Assembly (NCBI GenBank): GCA_015501585.1
Contig: JADNRY010000491.1
Coordinates: 1 to 44,298 of the forward strand
Length of the DNA: 44,298 nt
Reading direction: 5' to 3'
From: Rhodocollybia butyracea
Taxonomy: Eukaryota; Basidiomycota; Agaricomycetes; Agaricales; Omphalotaceae
The position numbers and the translations under genes are program-made. A model generated the notes under the pieces. That model searched no databases, was not told where the DNA came from, and worked only from the letters and a program-made list of their open reading frames with translations. Below, piece after piece: positions 21,861 to 32,564 of this stretch; the first letter of the stretch is position 1; the number at the start of each line of letters is the position of its first letter.

Positions 21861-22415
21861 TCACGTGGTTTCAAGCCCTGAAACTCCAGTCATTGCGTTA
21901 ATCATGAGGATACACAAGAAGAGTTGTTCTGAAGGTGTTCCTATGGCCCATATACGAGTATTGAGATCAGAAATGGCAGAACTCGTTGTGGAGAACTTTT
22001 CACTATGTGAATAGCGTAGGGCTAGAGCTTCCTGTATAAGCAAGACTTGCTTAACGGGGCCAGCTTTCTCATGACGGCTCTTAAGGGCATCCCAGGCAGC
22101 TTTGGCAGTGGAAGTTGCATCAATGAAGGAGTGTTCTGCTCGAGTAGATTTCAGGGACATGAAGGAACGGACAGCTTTGTCGTTCATGAGCCAGTTACGG
22201 TATGCCCGCGGTTCAACATCCTTGTCAGGTTTAGTGATGGTACCATCAAGGTAGCCGTCGGCACCTTGGGAAAGACTAAGAATTGTCTCAACGTGAGACG
22301 ACCATTCCTGCCAGTTGTCAGTGTTCTTATCAAGTGATTTTTCATCGAAAAGCGAAGTATTGATGGAGATAGGACTGATGGAGGGTTTGCTTGCATCAGT
22401 TGCTAAAACGGTCAT
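21861..22415 (-). CDS. Copia Gag (N-terminal part)
   Basis: 184 codons from the ATG at 22415. Typical copia Gag blocks: WQEWSSHVETILSLSQGADGY, YRNWLMNDKAVRSFMSLK, AKAAWDALKSRHEKAGP and ISDLNTRIWAIG. The frame ends at TGA 21861-21863 (ETT-stop-GLVAQDLAKS), after which Gag coding continues. The stop is consistent with CGA to TGA in a CpG context. Confidence 0.85.
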   Translation of the reverse strand: MTVLATDASKPSISPISINTSLFDEKSLDKNTDNWQEWSSHVETILSLSQGADGYLDGTITKPDKDVEPRAYRNWLMNDKAVRSFMSLKSTRAEHSFIDATSTAKAAWDALKSRHEKAGPVKQVLLIQEALALRYSHSEKFSTTSSAISDLNTRIWAIGTPSEQLFLCILMINAMTGVSGLETT

Positions 22416-22538
22416 GGTGACGTGTTGGGAATAGAAAGTTAATGGGTGAGAGAAGATGTGTGATTGGTGTTTGTGATAGAGTCTGATGTCGACAGATAGG
22501 TACAGAAATCCACGTTGCTTCTTAAAGCATAAAGAATT

Positions 22539-22549
22539 GGCCCATAACC
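22539..22549 (-). promoter_or_regulatory. Copia primer binding site (initiator tRNA-Met half)
   Basis: Directly inside the 5' LTR, the plus strand reads GGCCCATAACC, the anticodon stem-loop of eukaryotic initiator tRNA-Met. Sense RNA would therefore pair with a cleaved tRNA half, as described for Drosophila copia. Confidence 0.75.
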
Positions 22550-22822
22550 TGTAGAAAATCTGAACCTAATTAGTGTACCGTAAGTCACTCAGTTGATGTG
22601 GTATTTTGACTGAATTAGATACCTAATTAGTGTACCGTAAGTCACTATGAGGTATCGTTAGTTTGTATATCTAGAGATTAGTAGAAAGATATGCTCACCT
22701 CAGTTGATGTGGTATTTTGACTGAGGTGTGCTGGCGGCGCCTAAGTAATATATATAGTAAAGGAAAAAGTAACGTGATTGTTATTCGAGATAAGTGTTCG
22801 AGGTGTTCAATAGATACCAACA
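22550..22822 (-). repeat. 5' LTR of the copia element
   Basis: 273 bp, with the same ends and internal repeats as 17174-17446. CTCTT follows at 22823-22827. Confidence 0.92.
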
Positions 22823-22827
22823 CTCTT

Positions 22828-23514
22828 CAGATGCAGAAAGTAGGTTATGTAATGTCAAACTAGTCGAGATAGGAAGGCTCACAGTCCAACAAGAAGAGCA
22901 GGTATACAAGAGATCTTGATACAAGGATCAATGCCAAGAACTATCACAATGAGAGGGACATGGTTCATTGTCCTTGGCCCCACCACAACTCGAGTTCAAT
23001 GCCAATCGGATCCTAGAACAGCGGATATCCTCAATCCAGGTCTAAATGAGGGATACTTATTGGAGTCTGGAGAAGAGCAAGCGAACCATCAGTGGCAGTG
23101 AATCTGGATTAAGCCCGTTAATCCAGATTTGGACAAACGTGGATCCGCACTTCGGCCCCAATTCGGCCTGGCCCCTCCTTTTCAATTGTCTATTGTTTGA
23201 AACCACAAAAGGAGTATTCAAACAATAGACAAAAGGACTTATAATGCTCAACCGCCCGCAATTTGCTGCCTTTTCCCTCCTTTTCCCCAGCCATCCTTCT
23301 GCTTGTGTGCTTTTGGCAAAGAGATGACTTGGATTCTTGAATCTTGGATTTAGGGTGCCATGTGCTTTTGGGCATTGATTCAAGCCCAGATCAAAGGCCT
23401 GCATTTGATTGGCGGGTAATGGTGTGATCGAGGGATGGGAAGTGGGAGTGGTCGGCTTGATTTTGTTGGATAAGTGTCTATCTGTCCACGATTTTGTCAT
23501 TAATGAATGTGAAC
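22828..23514. other. Non-coding flank with two strong hairpins
   Basis: Inverted repeats: AATCTGGATTAA at 23101-23112 with its complement at 23118-23129 (5-base loop), and a 16-bp perfect arm at 23186-23201 paired with 23217-23232 (15-base loop). The minus-strand open frame over them shows no protein family. Confidence 0.45.
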
Positions 23515-23764
23515 AATTCTGTTGCAAACAATTTCTTAACAAAGTTGTTCTTAAGAAGTGAGTTCTTAATGAATGTTTTCACTTAAGAATTAAGTAAACT
23601 TGAAACAATTCTCTTAAAAAAAGTACTTAAGAACTTATTAAGAAATGTTCAAGTTGCAAGGGGTGATGGATAGTCTAGTAGGAACAATAGGAGAAATTAT
23701 TTCTTAAGGAACTCTTAAAACAATAGATAACTACTAGTCTTTGTTCTTTAAGAACAATTGAATC
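23515..23764. repeat. CTTAAG-rich repeat cluster (right)
   Basis: About ten CTTAA/TTAAG words in 250 bp, matching the style of 15986-16360 on the other side of the copia insertion. Confidence 0.55.
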
Positions 23765-23985
23765 CCACTGTACGGTGCCTTGGATATAGATATTCCAGAA
23801 AACATACTTACCATCCGGGGTAACTTTACGCTCCACTCTTCCGCGCCAAAAGAATCCACAAACCAGGCGAGCGAATCCAGACCAAAATAAACTCCTCCTC
23901 CTCTTTCCAGGCATTGATGAACCAGATGAAAGTGATCTGATCGACCAGATGGGACAATATGGCAGTACTCTAGAATTATCTGGAC
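23765..23985 (+). pseudogene. Decayed fragment related to the gene at 270-1284
   Basis: The segment aligns by eye with exons 4 and 5 of the first gene, including the intron position: IFQKTYLPSG for IFQRAYHPEN, TCTTCCGCGCCAAAAGAATC shared base for base, then GATGAACCAGATGA..., and GATGGGACAATAT...GGAATTATCTGGA-like sequence for the last exon. Frameshifts and a 23-bp expansion break it. It is a truncated relic of a paralogue, joined to the CTTAAG cluster on its left. Confidence 0.65.
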
Positions 23986-25218
23986 AAACACAATGTCAGG
24001 AGGACAGAAGCGCGGCGCATGAAGGAGAAGTGGACTGCCAGACAACCATAGGTTGGCCGGCCAATTATCTAGGGGCTCTTGATGGATCCGGAGCTGGTGT
24101 CTGTCCCACCTTTCAGCGATCTATCCTTTTGAACCATATGATTAGGAAATTATGACTCTGGAGGCCACGTTGCACACACGGACACCAAGCATTTGGCTGT
24201 AACTAGGGAACAACCCAAACATGCTCTTGGGTTCTGAAAAACATTAGAACTTGTTCAAGGGTAGGTAAGAGTATGATACACATTGTGGACTACATAATGT
24301 ATGACATCTTATAGGAAAAAACTCGACCTAAAAGAGGGAATGTTTGGAATAAAGAACATCAAGAATGTTGGGCATTGCTCACTATTTTTACCCAGGACCT
24401 CAATGCCTCAGCATCCACATTATATTACGGGGAGTATTCTGCACTCACAGCCGAAGGCGTCACCAGGAAGCTAACAAGTTGAGTAGCAGTGGATTTTTCA
24501 GAGCGTTAGATAGGAAGCTACACCCAGTAGATCAGCATGTAAATAGGATACAAGCAACATACACTCGAGCCTTCATCACGAGGGATGGGTGCATATAAGG
24601 ATATGTTTGACCAACAGTGGACAGTCAAGGAAGACCCATACTGAGACAATCAATGATACAATTCCAGAAGGACCAAAGACGCGCGACGTACCTGAGCAAT
24701 TGAGTGGCAATCTCAACATGACCCGGGCCACCACTTCACACAGGCTTGTCGGGACTCGGATGCGACAGCCAATAGTCCATACCGTAAATAAAATTGCGTT
24801 GGGCTTGAGGCAAAGGTCCAGTTGAGCGCAGAAAGAATTCAGAGGCAAGTACGGGTGGGAAGACCAGGGCCTAGAACGAGCATGAAGACTCAGTGGGCCC
24901 GATTAAGCGCTCATCACATGATGAACGCGTGTAATTGATCGATCCGTTTTTGGGTTTTCACAGCCCCAAAGACTTCCATATTGTTTGCAAAAACCAGTAA
25001 GTTTTCATTTGCTCTTCTTGTTCTTTTACTTCTGTCTATTTAATTGCCACACCAGCAACTTATTCTTTGTCAGATGCAACCTCCATTAGGAACACGGTCT
25101 CGATCTCCCAAATCTGTTCATTCTAGATCTCCTTATCAACCAACCGGCACCTCCGACCTTTCACTCCTCTCTATCAGCTCACTGGGGTGTCGCTTAGCAA
25201 CTCCGAGCGTCCTTGCTA
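23986..25218. other. Intergenic stretch, no gene recognised
   Basis: Only short open frames without recognisable motifs. 24900-25080 has the pyrimidine-rich character of a fungal promoter upstream of the gene at 25219. Confidence 0.4.
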
Positions 25219-26319
25219 ATGTCTCACTCTACGAGGTCCACGGTCTTTCACCCTGCCGCAGACTACCTCTTAACACGGGTAAACCCTTCTCTGCTGGAAT
25301 GAAACACTGCAAAATAGACGCTGTTCCCTGTCAAGCGTATATGCTTTACCCTCTGGCTATCTTCTCAGTTGTGAGTCAAATGATATCACATATTCACATA
25401 TACCCTTTCCAGCGGTTATTAGTTAATCTGTTCCATAGTTCTCTTCAGGTCTTTTCCCCTCGATCAGGCCATTGACGACTTCAAAAGCGACATCCAGCAG
25501 GGCTGGGGTTGCGCTTATCCATATAGGTGTAGCCTTGGTCCCGTTGGTTTTTGATTTCTCATTTGAGGGCCAGGAAGCTTGCTGTTAAGGGGTTTTTAAA
25601 GTGCTAGAAGCTTCGTTACGGGCCCAGGAAAGTTAGTACCAGCATCATTAACCCCAAAGGTACTGAAATTGACTTTTCTGCCCCTTCCAGGCTTGCCTCC
25701 AAGTTCTTTGGAATTGAAGCCATTAGGTGCTGAAGCTATGCTTATCCCCATCATGATGGGCGTAGCCTTTGCTGTTTTTACGTTCTATTTTCGACTTCCG
25801 CTTTATTTTCTTTTTGAAATGCTAAATATGTTTTCCAGGAAGCTTGGACACCTTGCGCGATATGTCCGATCCTAGTCGGCTTTCTGCTTGGCACTCTAAG
25901 GCCGTACAATTGAGGGATAAAGCTTATTTACATGCACCACTATCACGCCCTATTTCCTGCAAACTGTATGTACACTCAACAGAAGTGTATCTTAGGAGCG
26001 TAGAAAAGATCCGAGATTGGTACAGAACTCAACAGGTGGATATAGTGTTAATTGAAGACATTAGGGAAGGTTAGAATGAAAATCGCTGTCTATTTACTAC
26101 ATAATTTGATACCTTGTTCTTTGACTCGAATCCCGATTTGTCAGTGTTGAGCAGGGCCTTAATGTTGCAAATGCTAAACCAAGAATGCTAATGCACAATC
26201 TCAGGCCCCACCCCGAATGAACAAACTGCTATGATTTATGCACAGAGTGTAGTGTACATGGCTGCCTATGGGATTGGACGATTTAGGGGTTATGCCCTTA
26301 CTCATCAATTTGAATACGG
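25219..26319 (+). pseudogene. Host gene of unknown function, cut by the giant retroelement
   Basis: Exons 25219-25278, 25318-25370, 25449-25526, 25628-25726, 25843-26069 and 26205-26319 join with consistent phases through introns of 39-135 bp. The product begins MSHSTRSTVFHPAADYLLTR and continues through DQAIDDFKSDIQQGWGCAY, DFSAPSRLASKFFGIEAI, SDPSRLSAWHSKAVQLRDK and IVLIEDIREG to YALTHQFEYG, about 210 residues. The LTR of the giant element begins in the middle of the last codon, so the 3' part of the gene should lie beyond the right end of the window. Family not recognised; the sequence has mixed helix-type composition and no signal peptide. Intact splice sites suggest the gene was functional until recently. 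Confidence 0.65.
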
Positions 26320-28161
26320 TATTTGGGTATTTACGTGTAGGTATGCGAAAGGTGCTATAAAACAACCTAACAAAAACACTACCGCACCTAACCAGACTAT
26401 CGATATGTAAGGGAGCGAGGGCGGGTTGTCAGAGATTCCCCGAGGGAAAGCTTTGTAATATCGGATGTACGCGCGCGACTGCTCCAGGTTCAAGACTGTA
26501 GCGCTAACGTGGGTAACTAAGCTTAGACAACTCTTAGAACTAAGTCGAGAGAAGCCTAGTTGAGGTGTACGAGTGTACGAGGGAACCGGGTATGTATGTC
26601 CAAATCAATTAACCAAAACCAAAACCAATGCAACAAAACTAAGATTCTCCTAGGCAAACTCTGGCTCTAGCTAGAATAGTAATCTCGAGGTTTGTCAACA
26701 ACCCTAGGCAAACTCTGGCACTAGCTGCTGTGACGCCGTAAAGTCCTCGACCAAACTCTGGGCCAAGCTACGATATTGTGAGTGAACTTAATCACTAGGA
26801 ACTCGTACCACAATCTTAGTGGCTCGTCTAACTTCGTGAAGAAGTCAACTAAGGAACCCTCACTCTGGAGCCGAATAATCCCTTACTAGAAACCGTCCCC
26901 TCTAAGGAAGCAACTAGATTTGAGTTGATCTGGAGTTCGAGAGAACTCTACACACTTAAATTCGATCAGGATATAAATGGGCTTTGCGAAGCGCGTGAAG
27001 TTTATTACTTTCTTAAGATAACCAAGTCAGGAGGCGTCACGCTACTGATCCCGTGGGGACGTTCTACGGAGCACTGGTCTTAGCGGTCAAGTCGAGGGCA
27101 AGAAACTTGTCTTATTGAATAAATATATCTGGCTTATATACTGAGTAGAGAGAGTTTAATACGAAAAATAGATGAAACAGACACGGAGAGAGACGGAAAG
27201 AGAGTGGAACAGAGGAATCTGGCTCGGAAAGGAAACTCCAGCCTATATATGGTACACACGATAAAGAAATAGTCCATTCTTGGGTATATATTAGAGGTAA
27301 AATATGATTTCGTGAGGATTAACATAGTTTTAGAGTGTTTTGATCCGAGCGAGGTTTCTCCGATTACTCCACAATTCTCCGGGGTCAGGAGTACCTTTAC
27401 GCTTCATGATCACTCGCCGCCCGGTTTCCCTTGGGTGAGTTTCATTCTATTCCTCGGATAGTTCTGTCCATCCTGAGTGTGATTAACATTCTCTCGAGAA
27501 GACCTGTTATCTAGCTTTCCAACGACACCACTTATGATAATCTCGAGCAACTGCGCTGAGTATGTACAAGTGATTCCCGATAGTCGGCTTTAACGGATAA
27601 GACCTTCCGTGTATGATTTCTAAGATCAAATGTTTCGATTTGCCAAGGCTATCCCGGCGCGTAGCTTTCCGTAGGTCCGCTAAGCATGTTTCTACCGTCC
27701 TCACGGTCGCGACCGGTGCCGCGAATAGACCTCTACGGTTTCCCTCGGGATTGTTCTGGTCCATTGTTACGGACTGTAAAGTCCACATCTTAACATAGCT
27801 CGTTGGGGGTCTTAGTGCGAGGGATGCCTTCCCTCATAATTCCTTCCCTCGAGTAACGCGTTGGCTTAGTACTTATCCCGCTTCGAGATGTCCTGTAGTT
27901 TAGAGAGTATACACTCTTGGGTATAACTAGATTGACCGTCTAGCGTCACATCTCCGGGCAGCCCAGGTATCCTCGCTAGCTTGGCTCTAGGCTACGCTTG
28001 TGGGCGTACCTTCACGGCTCGCTGAGTATTATTGTTAAGTTCTTTGCCTCGGCAACAGCTATCACGCTCGGGCTCCGTATAACTCTCTTATTGCATTGTA
28101 TAACACGTACAAAGTGTCAAAATGTACGGTTACACGCCTTAGGCCAATTTTAGGCCTAATA
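26320..28161 (-). repeat. 3' LTR of the giant element
   Basis: 1842 bp, with ends TATT...AATA instead of TG...CA. The inner boundary is set by the polypurine tract, the outer one by the end of similarity to 42466. A TATATAAG box in sense orientation lies at about 27133-27140. Confidence 0.85.
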
Positions 28162-28198
28162 TCTCCCCCAAACTAATGATCTGACCGTCCCTGGTCAG
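28162..28198 (-). promoter_or_regulatory. 3' polypurine tract followed by a hairpin
   Basis: Plus strand CTCCCCCAAACTAATGAT (28163-28180) is TTTGGGGGAG on the sense strand, directly against the LTR. Beside it is the inverted repeat CTGACC-GTCCCT-GGTCAG (28181-28198). The same 18 bases and an analogous hairpin recur at 32391-32426. Confidence 0.75.
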
Positions 28199-28628
28199 CC
28201 CACCAAGCCTAGGATCGACTCTGCTAGCAATCCCTTTTATGTTCTCGGCATTTAGCATTCTAATTCCTTTCCCGCGGACTAGTCTGGACGTACTACCCCT
28301 AAGTTTAACTGGGATCATTCTCGACGTCGGGCGCTTATGTGAATCAGGTGTCAACAATTGAATTGATCTACAAGACAACATATGCCGCGGGCGCCTAGAC
28401 TCCTGATTGGGGGTTCCAATCATTTCCTCGATAACATTTTCTTTTAAGTTTAACGTGTTAAGTCTCCGAGAACTCTGAAAACGCCTCTATCACATTCGTA
28501 TTTTGTGATATGTTTGTTTTACGTCTTAAGACAGATGCCGGTCACTTCGGCTACGGCTTCGGGCAATGACCTATTAATAAGACAATGTTGGAAATTTTCA
28601 ACAAGTCCCATCATCGTCTCTTACCACC

Positions 28629-31488
28629 ATGCTTGCCGACCGAGAGCAGTGTGACCTTCTTCCCGACTCGCTCGTCGATATGTACTTGTCCATAACATGT
28701 GAAGACGATTCCTCGGACATTCTAGATGACTTTAAAAGCGTACTTCCATCCTTCTATGAACTGGCCAGCCATCTTGTTGCGAGATTCGACAATGCCGCCG
28801 ACGCTACGCAAACCAATTCTTTCTTTTTCCAACAACCCGGGGGTCTTGGTTTCGACAAAAGGGACGTCCCCTCGGCTTATTCTGCACGGATGATATGGGC
28901 CTGTGCTACTGCTGTTCAGCAACGCTTTAACCCTCAACTCTTCGAGGCAGCCAAGGACCCCGAGTGGACTCCGTCTTTGCCCAAGGCTAAAGAATACCGT
29001 ACCAGTTTTATTGCTCTCGCTAATCGACTGGTAAGCCCCCTTTTTGTCCTTTATTAACGTATTATCTTATGTTATGATAGAAATTCCTCCGTACCCATGT
29101 TGTGGGACGTAAGAATGTTCCTTTAATTATCGAAGGCATTTTTGCTGCTGCCCAACGCCTTTCCGCCGCTGTCCGAAGTGCTTTACAGCTCAACGACACG
29201 GAACCAAGCTGGTACTTGGATGGGGCTCTTATTGACCGGATCCTGGTACGTGGCTCGCCCTAACTTTATCTTTTCTTTTTATTAACTTTTCCTAGGCAAG
29301 CGCCCTCCATCGCGGACAGACACCCGACCTTCCCATTCCTCTCCCTTTTGACCAGGGATGTCGTGAATCGGCGTGGTTATTAACTCAAGGTGACCTCCAC
29401 TTTAGTCGGCTGGACACCGGTGAACCTACCGACGAGGAGGAGGAGGAAGAAGCCTCAGATGAAGACGGTCCTTCCGAGGACAGGGCATCGCCTTACGAGG
29501 CTATTTCCGTGAACTCAGAGGTACCTTTTCCCCGTTTTATTTATATCGTTATCCTTTTAACTTTTAATATTTCTTTTTAGGACTCCTCGGAATCCCGCAA
29601 GATCCCTCGTCATTCTACTCGCAGTGCTACAGTCGCCAAGAAGACGTCGTCTAAACCTCCACTTCCCTCAAAGGCTGAGGTCAAAGTGAAAGCTGAGCCC
29701 AAGGCTAAACCAGCGACTGTCACATCTAAATTGGCAACTAGTTCGGCGACCAGACCTTCGATGACCTCGAAGGCTCTGAAAGCAAAAGGTCCGGCGAGAG
29801 GGAGCAATGCTTCAGTCTCGACTAAAGGAAAGGATAGGATAGTAGAGCCGAAAGGCAAAGGCAAAGGCAAAGAGGGGGACCCCTCCGTGATCACCGTGAG
29901 TTCCTACTCTCCTTTCTCTTTTCCCGGATTCTGACTGTCTCATTTTTCCTAGCCCAAACTGAAACGCAAACGTCAGAATGAGCCCACGGAAGAAATCGAG
30001 GCTGCATCCCTTCCTGTCCCTCGTCCCGCTCCTAAACTCAAGACTGTCAAGAAGTCCAATCCGGTTGTCGAGATCCCCGTTCCCGTGGCTTCCAGTTCTA
30101 AGATCAAGGGGGCCCCACTTGCGGAGTCTTCTCGTGAGCCTACACCTGTGCATACTCCGCCCGAGAACTTGGTTTTCCTTGTTCCCGAGGGAGATGTGGG
30201 AAACGTTGACCTCGACAACATCTTCAAGAGACTCGCTGCACAATCATCCAAAGAGTTTGCAAAGAGTGGATCTCGAGAATACCGCACCGTGATTGTTCGT
30301 TTCGAGCGTGATGCCATGGATCTGCCGTCTTTTGACGAGATTGTCCCCAAGGGGACCCAAGTAAGTTCTATTCCGTTTTTCTCTACCCTTCAAGACTAAC
30401 GCTTCGGCCTTTTTATTGCAGAAGCCAAAGGAACTCTTTAAGGCTGAGCTCACTTGGGGCCTTACTCCTGAGTTAGATGCCTTCAAGGATCTTCCTGCAC
30501 TCAGCACGGGCGATCACCAAATGTCTTGGTTGGACTTTGTCCGAGCGAACCGCGCATTGTGTCGAGTAAGTTTTCAGTTTATCGATAATTTAGATTTTAA
30601 CATGATTTTCAGACTCCGGCTGTTATCCGTGAGAACCCTTGCATCCAGTGTGGCGGTCGCCGTACCAAGGGTACCAAGGGAGAGGATAAGCAGGATAAGC
30701 CGGACTGCTCGTATGCCTGTGACGAACACGGTAACCGTAAGTATGGGACTGGATGTCCAAACTGTGCTACGTCGCACCAACCTTGTTCAGACACCTTTCG
30801 TGTGCCGGAACTAGTCGAGGTGCTCAACAATACGTACAAGTCGGCAGAGAACGCACCGATTAGTGAGTACTAATTAATGCTTCCTGACTTCCTACTAACT
30901 AACATTATCATAGACGTGGCCCGGCAAGTCAGCACTGTCCTTCGTATTCGCGAGGCTTATGACGCTGCCATCGAGACCCGCAACCAACTCAACCGCACGG
31001 TCGAGAAGCTGTTTACCTCTCTGCAGAGCGAAGTTCAGGAGCTCCGTCACATTGGCAAGGACCCGCTCGTTTTCGTGGAATCCTATGTTCCAACATTCCC
31101 CGAGAACCAGTTGGACCTCACGCACTGGAGCTTTTTGTGCTCCTTCATGGGATGGGACTCGGACTTCCGTTTCAAGACTAATGAACGGTATGAACAGTTC
31201 CTTAGCAAGAACATCCGAGTCGCCGTTGTTCCAGCGCCCGATGAGTCTGTTCCCGAGGATACGCTCGAAGTCCCTCCGGCTACTACTCCTCCTCTGGACT
31301 CTCCAACTCGTTCAACAACCAGTCTTCCAGTGGAAGATTCGGTCATTCTTTCTCCAGGGAGTCCTCGAGGTGAACAGTCGCCGGTCATGGTTAGTCCTCG
31401 CGGGAGTCCTCGTTCTCTTCGTACGTCGTCTGGCGGTGACCGGGATGAAGCCCAGGACGAACTTATGGAGGGAGTTGAGACATCGTAA
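28629..31488 (+). CDS. Antisense passenger gene A: 8 exons, 827-aa Cys-rich nuclear-type protein
   Basis: Exons 28629-29030, 29081-29245, 29296-29520, 29581-29895, 29953-30360, 30422-30565, 30613-30862 and 30914-31488 total 2484 bases, exactly 828 codons. All seven introns are GT-AG, 47-61 bp, in matching phase. The protein has a folded N-terminal part (to about residue 200), an acidic run (EEEEEEASDEDG), then a long Lys/Ser/Pro-rich basic linker with NLS-like PKLKRKR. A Cys cluster of pattern CIQCGG...CSYACDEHG...CPNC...C sits in exon 7 and probably binds zinc. A helical segment (ARQVSTVLRIREAYDAAIE) and a Ser/Pro-rich tail follow. It could be a DNA- or chromatin-binding protein; no family is recognised. 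It lies inside the retroelement, opposite to its transcription. Confidence 0.8.
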
Positions 31489-32390
31489 GATGCCAAGATC
31501 ACTCCTCCTAAGTTTGTGGTCTTCTCGGGTCTGGGTCTGCCGTGGGCATTGCTGTTCGTCCTCGGACGTTAAATAATTTTTCTTTTTATATTGTGTTTTG
31601 TTGCTCGCCCCTCGCATGGGGATTTCTCTATTGTCTCCCCTCTCTGGGGCAGTATCGTAGTATTCTTTAGGTATATAGGCACCTTTAGAATATAGTAGAC
31701 TAAAGCCTATAAAATAACAAGACCTTCGGGTCAAACGTGTACCTATCATACTCGAGTGACTTTCCTAAGTCTTAAGTTTTCATAAGTTGAATTCTCGGGA
31801 AGGCTTTCAGCGCGATCGCCTATTCTCGAGAGTTTTGTTATAATAGCATAAGTTTTTCCTTGAGTACCGTACCAGCTCTGTGTAGCATGTTAGAGTATAC
31901 TCGCGGAAAGCTTTTTATGACTCGAATTCCCGCCCTTGGGAACCTATATGGTTCGTTAACGGTGTAATCAAGTCTTCGAGGGAAAGCCTAGAGAAGACTT
32001 ATCATCCCTAAGTAAGCTGGGTGTGATGCAATCTTTCCCTAGATATTGACATTCTTTCAATACAACATCCAATCTTGGATCAGGTCCTGTTTAGGGCATA
32101 GTGATGACCGTCAAAATGAAATCCATTGATGCTCAATATTATGGGTGTAAGGTTTTTCCTAGCGTTTTTGTTTTCCGGAGAATTATCGCAGTGAGGTACC
32201 TGCGTTAGGTTTCCCCGTGCCGCTTCTAATACTCTTTAAGCGTTCGCTTTATGTTTTGCCTAGTGTTCTCCCTTTTGTTGAGCAATGTTATGGTTCCTAT
32301 TTTGGTCATAGATGTCGTTGAATAAATTCAAAATTCTCCTCGTGATGGTGGACTGCCTGGAGCTATGGTGTCTTGGCACCATGCGCTTCC
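31489..32390. other. Spacer between passenger genes
   Basis: No coding sequence recognised. 31740-32340 is AT-rich. An inverted repeat ATGGTG-TCTTGG-CACCAT is at 32365-32382, next to the internal polypurine copy. Confidence 0.45.
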
Positions 32391-32426
32391 CTCCCCCAAA
32401 CTAATGATATCAACTGTCCTCAGTTG
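32391..32426 (-). promoter_or_regulatory. Internal copy of the polypurine tract and hairpin
   Basis: CTCCCCCAAACTAATGAT (32391-32408) is identical to 28163-28180. It is followed by a hairpin with a different stem but similar loop (CAACT-GTCCTC-AGTTG, 32411-32426). It could be a central polypurine tract or a shared upstream element of the two passenger genes. Confidence 0.65.
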
Positions 32427-32488
32427 AGCACTTGGGTTTCAGAACGCGCCGGGGACCCGTAGGACTCCGTCGCTCTAAGACATTAACC

Positions 32489-32496
32489 TATAAAAG
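32489..32496 (+). promoter_or_regulatory. TATA box of passenger gene B
   Basis: TATAAAAG about 70 bp upstream of the ATG at 32565, a usual distance for a fungal promoter. It supports independent transcription of the passenger gene. Confidence 0.55.
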
Positions 32497-32564
32497 CGTC
32501 CGCGAAAAACATTTCAAGACCCAGTTCTCAGAAAACTTTTCCTCGAACTACAAGTCTCTCTACA

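Larger units (their letters stand above)
17174..22822 (-). mobile_element. Ty1/copia LTR retrotransposon, 5649 bp
   Basis: Two 273-bp LTRs (17174-17446 and 22550-22822), with TG...CA ends on either strand, are flanked by a perfect CTCTT duplication (17169-17173 and 22823-22827). The sense strand is minus. Next to the 5' LTR (right side) is a primer binding site matching the anticodon stem-loop of initiator tRNA-Met. A purine-rich tract (GGTGAGGAGGAG in sense) at 17447-17458 abuts the 3' LTR. Gag, protease, integrase and RT-RNase H follow in copia order (integrase before RT). The single reading frame is broken by four stops and by a palindromic MITE at 20680-21052, so this copy is inactive. 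All five LTR differences are CpG transitions. Confidence 0.93.

Noticed and set aside
23057..23542. 161-codon minus-strand open frame
   Set aside because: It overlaps two strong hairpins, has low-complexity composition and no recognisable domain.
26320..28161. Tandem duplication or segmental repeat rather than LTR
   Set aside because: The repeat is bordered inside by a polypurine tract and a TGG-starting PBS and encloses gag-protease-pol in the right order, which fits LTRs.
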